From positions 32,501 to 96,500 of the forward strand of contig JACVTC010000045.1 of assembly GCA_016946835.1 (NCBI GenBank): a DNA stretch of 64,000 nucleotides, in the 5' to 3' direction. The notes beneath the pieces are model-generated. The model did not search any database, was not told the origin of the DNA, and worked only from the letters and a program-made list of their open reading frames with translations. Positions 57,709 through 64,000 of this stretch are shown one piece after another; position 1 is the stretch's first letter, and each line of letters starts with the position of its first letter. Source of the DNA: Neocallimastix lanati (nom. inval.). Taxonomy: Eukaryota > Neocallimastigomycota > Neocallimastigomycetes > Neocallimastigales > Neocallimastigaceae. The position numbers and the translations under genes are program-made.

Positions 57709-60700
57709 ATGAATTACATAAATATCAACAATCAACATCCAGGAGCTAGGGGAGACTTTGACGCAGCCTCTGAAGCCAGCTCCATGGAAATAGAAAATGA
57801 GGTTGGTAATAACGTCAATACCAGGGCACGCCTCATACCGAAACCAAAAGCATTCTCCGGAAGAAGAAACGAACTACCAGCCTTCCTTGGTCAAATCAAC
57901 CGATGTTTTAAGTACAATTTAGACGAAGAAGCTGCTGCTGATGACGAATTCAAGATTGATATTATAAGTAGTTATTTGGAGGGAAACGCTGCTGAATGGT
58001 TTGCTGATCTAGTTAAAGAAGAAAGTCCACTATTGGAAAATTACGAGAATTTTATTGACGCTTTGCAACAACGTTACAAATCCTGTGCGAGTTCAGATGT
58101 CGCGAACAGCCGACTTACCAAGATACGTAGCCAACAATTTAGAACAATAGCCGAATACTGCAATCAGTTCGAGAAAATAGCCAGAGATTCATCATTTAAT
58201 GACGAAGCTAAAATCCATTTTTTCATTGAGGGTTTACCAACAAGAGAAAAAGAAAGAACCAAACTAATTTATCCTAGAATTAGAAGAATTAATGAACTAA
58301 TTAATGTTGTAGCTGCTAATGCTGAAGAAGATCGTCGTGTTAACGGAAATGACCCAATGGATATAGATCAAAGAAGAATTAGACCTTTTCGTAGGGATTT
58401 AGGATCAAGTCGTTACCAAAATAATTACCGAAGTAGCCAAAATTACAGGGAGTCTTCACCAAAGAGGTCAAACAAACCGAAGAAGTGTTTTATATGTAAG
58501 AGCACAAGCCACTTAAAGGAAAACTGTCCCAAGCAACAGGACAAAATTAGAAGAAGAGAAAAGATCTTACAGATTAAATTGAGCGAGAAAAGTTTAGCTC
58601 ACACTTACAATGTTGTTTTTAAGTACAAAAATGGTTTTATTATGTCCGCAATTCTAGATACTGGCTCAGATCTTAATATTATGGATAGAGCTACCGCCGA
58701 TAAATACCAGATCCCAGTACAACGAATCCGCCATGAGAAAAACGTTATCGGATTTAACGGAAATGGAACAATTCGTTATGAAACCATTCCATTAACTATG
58801 GTCATGGGTCAACATACCGAAACCATTCAATTTTACATTTATAGTTTACCAAAAGGAATTTCGGTTATTTTAGGAAATCCATGGTTGAAGAAGCATTGCC
58901 CAACAATTGAATTTGATAAAGGTAATATCAGATTCAGTTCCCAATACTGCAAGAGAAATTGTTGTGCCACCGCTGAAGATATTATGAGAAGAACAACTGA
59001 AGAAAAGAAGAAAAAAGATGAAATCCGCCGAAGTAAGATACAATTAGCTAGAGAAATTATTAATAATTATAATAATGTATTAGATAGTTTAGATAATAAT
59101 GATGTTAAAAAATTAGTCGATAATAAAAATAAATTATGTAGTAAAAAATCACGTAATATAAAGGCTATTATGAAAAAAGCCTTAGTTAAAAAAGAAAAAT
59201 GTATTAAAAGAAAAGAATTAAATAAAGGAAAATTTGAAAATTATGCTTTTTGTTATGTTTTAGAAAATGGAAATAAAGATAAAAGTGTTATTAAATGTGA
59301 TTATAATAATGAAAGTGTTAAAGAAAATAAAAGTTTGGAAAGAATACCAAAACAATATGAGAAATTTAAAAATGTGTTTGATGAGCAAGAGTGTAACGAA
59401 TTACCACCACATCGTCCATACGACTGTAAAATTAGATTAAAGGATGATGTAGACTTATTTTATGGACCATTATATCCATTAACGGAAGAAGAACGTGAAG
59501 CTTTAAAAGAATATATCAAAGAAAATTTAGAAAAAGGCTTCATTAGACCTTCAACATCTCCTGCTGGTGCTCCAATTTTATTCGTTAGAAAAAAGGATGG
59601 AAGTTTAAGACTTTGTGTCGATTATCGAAGACTTAATGAAAATACTATAAGGGACTCCTATCCACTCCCTTTAATCACCGAGCTTTTTGACAGATTGAGA
59701 GAAGCTAAGTATTTTACTAAGTTAGATTTAAAATCAGCTTATAACCTGGTAAGAATACGTGAAGGTGATGAATATAAAACAGCATTTAGAACAAGATATG
59801 GCCATTTCGAATATCTCGTTATGCCATTTGGTTTGAAGAATGCTCCAGCAACTTTCCAACACTTTATTAATGACGTTTTAGGAGAATACTTAGATGAATT
59901 TGCTTTTGCCTATATCGATGATATACTTATTTATTCTGAGACATTAGAAGAACACCGTACACATGTTAAGAAAATACTTAAGAAATTACAAGAAAGTGGT
60001 CTTTATGCAAAATTAAGTAAATGTGAATTTGAAGTTCAAAAAACAACTTTTTTAGGACATATTATTTCGGATAAAGGAATTTCTATGGATCCAGACAAAG
60101 TTAAATCGATTTTAGAATGGCCAGTACCAACTACCGTGAAAGAAGTACAATCTTTCGTAGGCTTATGTAATTATTACAGAAGATTCATCCCAAACTTTGC
60201 TAAAATTGCTAAGCCGTTACACAACTTAACAAGAAAAGATGTTAAATATGAATGGACTGAAGAATGTTCTGCCGCATTCAAAACTTTAAAGAAACTCTTT
60301 ACAAAAGAGCCAATACTTGTTCATGCAGATCCAGAATTACCGTTTATAGTAGAGACAGATGCTAGTAACTTTGCAATCGGTGCTGTATTATCTCAAAGAC
60401 AAAAATATACAAACGCATTACATCCAATTTGTTACTATTCAAGAGGTTTAACAAAATCTGAAAAGAATTATCCAATATATGACAAGGAATTATTAGCTGT
60501 CAAGTGTGCGTTACAAGAATGGAGACATTACTTAGAAGGGGCTAAGCATCAATTTACAATTTATACCGATCATAAAAATTTAACTTTTCCACGTAAACCT
60601 GAGTTGTTATCTCAACGTCAAATAAGATGGAACTTATTCTTATCTCGATTTGATTACAAAATACAATATAGACCAGGAAAAGAAGGTGGAAAACCAGATG

Positions 60701-62277
60701 CTTTTTCGAGAAGACCAGATTATGAAAATCAAGAAATAGATGATGAAAAAGAAACTTCAGCTTGTCTTACAATACAAGAAGCTACAGAAGATTTATGTTT
60801 AGTTGCAATTCAAGGGAACTTAAAAGATGAATTGATAAAAGAAATTAAAGATGATGAAGTCATACAAGAATTAATCAAGATCAAAAAAGGAGAATCTACT
60901 TCTAATAATAAATATAAAAATAAAATGAAAGACTTTACTATTGACGAAGAAGGTTTATTATTATATAAGGGTTTAATTTTCGTTCCAAAGAAGATGAGAA
61001 ATATTATCATTGCTATTCATCATGATAATCCAGTTCAAGGTCATTTTGGTATTCTCAAAACCAAAGAAATTATAAGTAGAAATTTTGTTTGGTTTAAGAT
61101 GACTTCCGATATTGTTAAGTATATCGCATCATGCAAAACATGTGCTCAAGTAAAAGATGATCGCCACCGTCCTTATGGATTACTTCAACCTCTTCCTACT
61201 CCAAAAAGACCATGGTCCTCAGTCTCAATGGATTTTATAACTGATTTACCTAAGTCAAGAGACAAAACAGTTATAATGGTCGTAGTTGATAGATTAACAA
61301 AGATGGCTCACTTTATTCCATTTAGAAGTATACCTACTGCTCAAATCGCTGCTGATGTATTTTTTAGAGAAGTTTTTCGCTTACACGGATTACCAGAAGA
61401 TATTACTTCTGATAGAGGATCTCAATTCACCTCTGAATTCTGGCAAAGACTTTGTAGTTTATTAGATATTAATCATAACTTATCAAGTGCACATCACCCC
61501 CAAACCGATGGACAAACTGAAAGAGTAAATGGAATCTTAGAACAATTCTTAAGATGTTATATCAATAAAAGAAAAAATAATTGGATAGATATTTTACCTT
61601 ATGCTGAATTTGCTTATAACAACACGTTACATCAATCAATTAATCAAAGCCCATTTTTTGCTAATTTTGGTTTTAATCCTAAGTTTAACCCAGCTATACC
61701 TGCTGATAGTAGAAATTCTAGTGCTACAAATCATGCTAATCAAATTCAGAAGAATATGGAATTTTTGAAGAAGAACTTAGAAAAAGCTAAAGCAAGATAT
61801 AAGAAATATGCTGATTGTTTAAGACTAATCGGTCCTAAACTCAAAGTAGGTAATTTAGTATGGCTTAAAAGACCCGATTTGCTTCCTAAAGGTCCAGCTA
61901 AGTTCACAAATAGAAAACTCGGTCCTTTTAAAATTATTGAAAAAACAGGTCCTGTTTCTTATAAATTAGAATTACCTGATACTATTAAATGCCATAATGT
62001 TTTCCATATTTCAAATCTAGAACCTTACAATGAAAGAGAATTTACTGAATCAAGTGCAAATACTAATACTCGAATTACTTCGATCGCTACTGATACTGAA
62101 GGAAAGGAACCTTTGAAGATTGTTGCCGCTAAAGTTGTTAACAATAAACCTTTTTACTTTATGTTATGGAAAGGACTTCCAGCTACTGAATGTACTTGGT
62201 TGTCTGAAGATGAAATCACTGATCCTCAATTAGTTCAAGAGTTCAATAAAACAAATAGAGTTCCTTCTAGATTATAA
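57709..62277 (+). CDS. Gag-Pol polyprotein of chromovirus C
   Basis: 1522 aa in one frame from ATG 57709 (upstream in-frame GTG rejected). Gag capsid-like region at about residues 50-210 (Retrotrans_gag-like, AEWFADLVKE and LTKIRSQQF), then a CCHC knuckle (CFICKSTSHLKENC, about 260). Protease DTGSD (about 317). RT with YIDD (about 734) and LDLKSAYNLVRI. RNase H (ETDASN; YTDHKNL). Integrase zinc domain (HHDNPVQGH..CKTCAQ, about 1102-1147); core D,D,E (MDFITDLP; SDRGSQF; QTERVNG, about 1174-1270); GPF motif (about 1405); and a C-terminal chromodomain (YFMLWKGLPATECTWLSE, about 1470-1517) expected to bind methylated histone H3 and steer integration. No internal stops. Confidence 0.96.
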   Translation: MNYININNQHPGARGDFDAASEASSMEIENEVGNNVNTRARLIPKPKAFSGRRNELPAFLGQINRCFKYNLDEEAAADDEFKIDIISSYLEGNAAEWFADLVKEESPLLENYENFIDALQQRYKSCASSDVANSRLTKIRSQQFRTIAEYCNQFEKIARDSSFNDEAKIHFFIEGLPTREKERTKLIYPRIRRINELINVVAANAEEDRRVNGNDPMDIDQRRIRPFRRDLGSSRYQNNYRSSQNYRESSPKRSNKPKKCFICKSTSHLKENCPKQQDKIRRREKILQIKLSEKSLAHTYNVVFKYKNGFIMSAILDTGSDLNIMDRATADKYQIPVQRIRHEKNVIGFNGNGTIRYETIPLTMVMGQHTETIQFYIYSLPKGISVILGNPWLKKHCPTIEFDKGNIRFSSQYCKRNCCATAEDIMRRTTEEKKKKDEIRRSKIQLAREIINNYNNVLDSLDNNDVKKLVDNKNKLCSKKSRNIKAIMKKALVKKEKCIKRKELNKGKFENYAFCYVLENGNKDKSVIKCDYNNESVKENKSLERIPKQYEKFKNVFDEQECNELPPHRPYDCKIRLKDDVDLFYGPLYPLTEEEREALKEYIKENLEKGFIRPSTSPAGAPILFVRKKDGSLRLCVDYRRLNENTIRDSYPLPLITELFDRLREAKYFTKLDLKSAYNLVRIREGDEYKTAFRTRYGHFEYLVMPFGLKNAPATFQHFINDVLGEYLDEFAFAYIDDILIYSETLEEHRTHVKKILKKLQESGLYAKLSKCEFEVQKTTFLGHIISDKGISMDPDKVKSILEWPVPTTVKEVQSFVGLCNYYRRFIPNFAKIAKPLHNLTRKDVKYEWTEECSAAFKTLKKLFTKEPILVHADPELPFIVETDASNFAIGAVLSQRQKYTNALHPICYYSRGLTKSEKNYPIYDKELLAVKCALQEWRHYLEGAKHQFTIYTDHKNLTFPRKPELLSQRQIRWNLFLSRFDYKIQYRPGKEGGKPDAFSRRPDYENQEIDDEKETSACLTIQEATEDLCLVAIQGNLKDELIKEIKDDEVIQELIKIKKGESTSNNKYKNKMKDFTIDEEGLLLYKGLIFVPKKMRNIIIAIHHDNPVQGHFGILKTKEIISRNFVWFKMTSDIVKYIASCKTCAQVKDDRHRPYGLLQPLPTPKRPWSSVSMDFITDLPKSRDKTVIMVVVDRLTKMAHFIPFRSIPTAQIAADVFFREVFRLHGLPEDITSDRGSQFTSEFWQRLCSLLDINHNLSSAHHPQTDGQTERVNGILEQFLRCYINKRKNNWIDILPYAEFAYNNTLHQSINQSPFFANFGFNPKFNPAIPADSRNSSATNHANQIQKNMEFLKKNLEKAKARYKKYADCLRLIGPKLKVGNLVWLKRPDLLPKGPAKFTNRKLGPFKIIEKTGPVSYKLELPDTIKCHNVFHISNLEPYNEREFTESSANTNTRITSIATDTEGKEPLKIVAAKVVNNKPFYFMLWKGLPATECTWLSEDEITDPQLVQEFNKTNRVPSRL

Positions 62278-62300
62278 GTCGCTCAGGGGCTCGACTTAAA

Positions 62301-62310
62301 CAGAGGGGCA
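62301..62310 (+). promoter_or_regulatory. Polypurine tract of element C
   Basis: CAGAGGGGCA abuts the 3' LTR and would prime plus-strand DNA. A nearly identical tract (GGAAGGGCA) precedes the 3' LTR of the non-autonomous element. Confidence 0.8.
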
Positions 62311-63257
62311 TGTAAAATATTTAATAATTTGAATACGTATTTAAATGTAATGTAATGTAAATTATTGTAATTATTGTGGATAAAAATGTTTTCCAAATTT
62401 TTAATATAAATTTAAATGTATTCCAAATTATTAATTTAAATAATTTTCTCAAAAATGTATGACTAAATTATTTGGGGAATTTACATCATTATTACTCACT
62501 TTGAATCATGAAACTTTGTAAATTAAAAATAATTAGTCATGAAACTTGTAAATTAAAAATAATTAGTCATAAATTAGTTAAATTAAAATAATCAAAGAAA
62601 AATTGCCTTTTCCGTTTGTTTACAAAAACTTGCCGTTTTGTTTATTTATTTTAGAAATATTAGATAGTTTTAAATAGTTTTTATATTAAAATAATTCATA
62701 AAATTTCATGTAATTTATTATTAAATGTAATTACAAATATATAATAATATTTTAGTTAGTTTATTACAATTTATTCAATTTAAATTTTGATTTTCAAAAA
62801 GTATAAAAAGAGTTAATTTTCAACTATTGAACGATAGTTGGAAAATAGTATAGTTTGAAAATAGTATAGAAAATAGTATAGAAAATAGTATAGTTTAGTA
62901 TAGTTTAGAATAGTATAAATTTTATATTTTAATAAGTAGTATTATAACTATTATTAGAAAAGTTATTTTTTTATAAAACAAATTTTATTTTAAATTTTAT
63001 TTTAAAATCTTAACTGCTAGTAGGCTTTCCGGTAAAGGACCCTACGGTACCCAGTTAAGTGATTGTTGATTTTAGAACAGTTAAATTCAACAAATAAGAA
63101 ATATCAATAAAAGGATTTTTTTATAAAACAAAAAATTAAATTAGTTTTTTAGTTTTAGTGTTTTAGTTAATTATTAATTATAGTGTTGATATAATAAAAT
63201 AGTGTAAAATAAGTAATAGTCTATCCTCGCCGACCTAAACTATTAGTTTATTTTACA
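62311..63257 (+). repeat. 3' LTR of element C
   Basis: 947 bp, no difference from the 5' LTR found by eye. Confidence 0.96.
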
Positions 63258-64000
63258 CAAAATTATTAAATTAAAATAAATAATAAAAAAACAAATTCTT
63301 GATAAAGTTTTCTAACTTAACCCAAAAATTAATCCATTCTAAAAAAAAAATTAAATCCATATTTAAGAAAAATTAATTAAATAAAGATAATTAAAATAAA
63401 ATAATAATAAATTAATTAATCATTAATAATTTTAATTAAAAACTAAAATAAATTAATAAATAATATTTTTCTAAGACTACAAATAAACAAAATAATAAAC
63501 ATATTTAATAAATTATAAACAACAAATAAACAAACTTATAAACAACGCAAAATTAAAATTAAATAGTTAAATAATTTTTTAAGTTACTTTTATTTAAAAT
63601 AATGATTATTTTATTTATTTTATAACTCAACTTTTATAAACAAATTGTAATTAAAATAACATTTTAAAACTCATCTTTATCAACATTTTAATTGTAAATA
63701 TTGTTTAATTTAATAATAAATTATTCTTTATTTCTCTTTTATTAATTTTATTATTTTTAATGTAAATAGTTTAAAATCAAAGAAAAATATAAAAACATGT
63801 AAATATTTCTTACAAATTATTCTTTATTATTAATTAGTTAATAAATTATTATAAATATTTTATTAGTTATTAATAATCAATTTTATTATTAAAATTTAAA
63901 ATAAATTAGTATAAATAATAAATATTTCATTTTATTATTTTATTAGTTTTTAACAATTATTTTATTAATTTAAACAAAATTAATTATTAAATAAATAAAG
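63258..64000 (+). repeat. Remainder of the B'-type LTR, running off the window
   Basis: It continues the LTR begun at 56593 and matches 24477-25345 closely (CTAACTTAACCCAAAAATTAATCC and onward), apart from one deletion of about 130 bp near 63866. Its end is beyond the window, so whether it is a solo LTR or the 5' LTR of a longer element is unknown. Confidence 0.85.

Larger units (their letters stand above)
56608..63257 (+). mobile_element. Complete chromovirus (Ty3/gypsy) element C
   Basis: 6650 bp. Two 947-bp LTRs identical by eye, one intact Gag-Pol frame with a C-terminal chromodomain, a self-priming site and the purine tract GAGGGGCA. TSD CAAAA (56603-56607, 63258-63262). It is inserted inside a B'-type LTR whose unoccupied form is visible at 24467. 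It is among the youngest and most complete elements here, and probably active recently. Confidence 0.96.

Overview
The window is extremely AT-rich eukaryotic DNA built almost entirely from LTR retrotransposons, their solo LTRs, small inverted-repeat elements and a dispersed tRNA-Met(CAU) repeat. I see no convincing host protein-coding gene. The base composition, Asn/Lys-rich low-complexity proteins, long A/T homopolymers, Tf1-like self-priming elements and a chromodomain integrase suggest a very AT-rich fungus. An anaerobic gut fungus (Neocallimastigomycota) is my best guess, but that is inference only.

Layout. 1-7226: Ty3/gypsy element A (gag, -1 frameshift signal, pol) behind a structured leader. 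7227-11180: a solo-LTR family with an internal 54-bp minisatellite (called M here), split by a small LTR element (7277-10731) that has self-priming signals and one unrecognised 272-aa protein but no pol. 11181-16507: Ty1/copia element D, intact except for two in-frame TAG codons. 16508-23640: a second M copy, further solo LTRs, an ATT microsatellite and a 5' fragment of an A-like element. 23845-39175: six copies of a tRNA-Met repeat, all on the minus strand, invaded by MITEs, by LTRs placed 14 nt upstream of tRNA genes, and by the intact Ty3 element B (28667-35798, 757-bp LTRs identical by eye). One tRNA copy is split by a 125-bp coding-like insert. 39192-42419: a third M copy and two more solo LTRs. 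43217-51318: decayed Ty3 element E with another solo LTR inside its reverse transcriptase. 51374-55676: a solo LTR, decayed sequence and a 5'-truncated copia element F. 56507-64000: a seventh tRNA-Met; 14 nt upstream lies a B-type LTR that is itself interrupted by a complete, very young chromovirus C (56608-63257, two 947-bp LTRs identical by eye, TSD CAAAA).

Three mechanistic themes can be read directly. (1) Elements A, B and E share one -1 frameshift signal: slippery TTTAAAC/T, a 7-nt spacer, a 6-bp stem and an 8-nt loop. (2) Element C and the small non-autonomous element have a primer-binding site directly after the 5' LTR that is complementary to the predicted mRNA 5' end about 35 nt below a TATA box, as in Tf1 self-priming, while B and E have TGG-type sites as for tRNA priming. 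(3) Three independent B-type LTRs start exactly 14 nt upstream of a tRNA-Met gene with 4-bp TSDs, and an M LTR starts 16 nt upstream of a fourth, implying integration directed at Pol III initiation sites.
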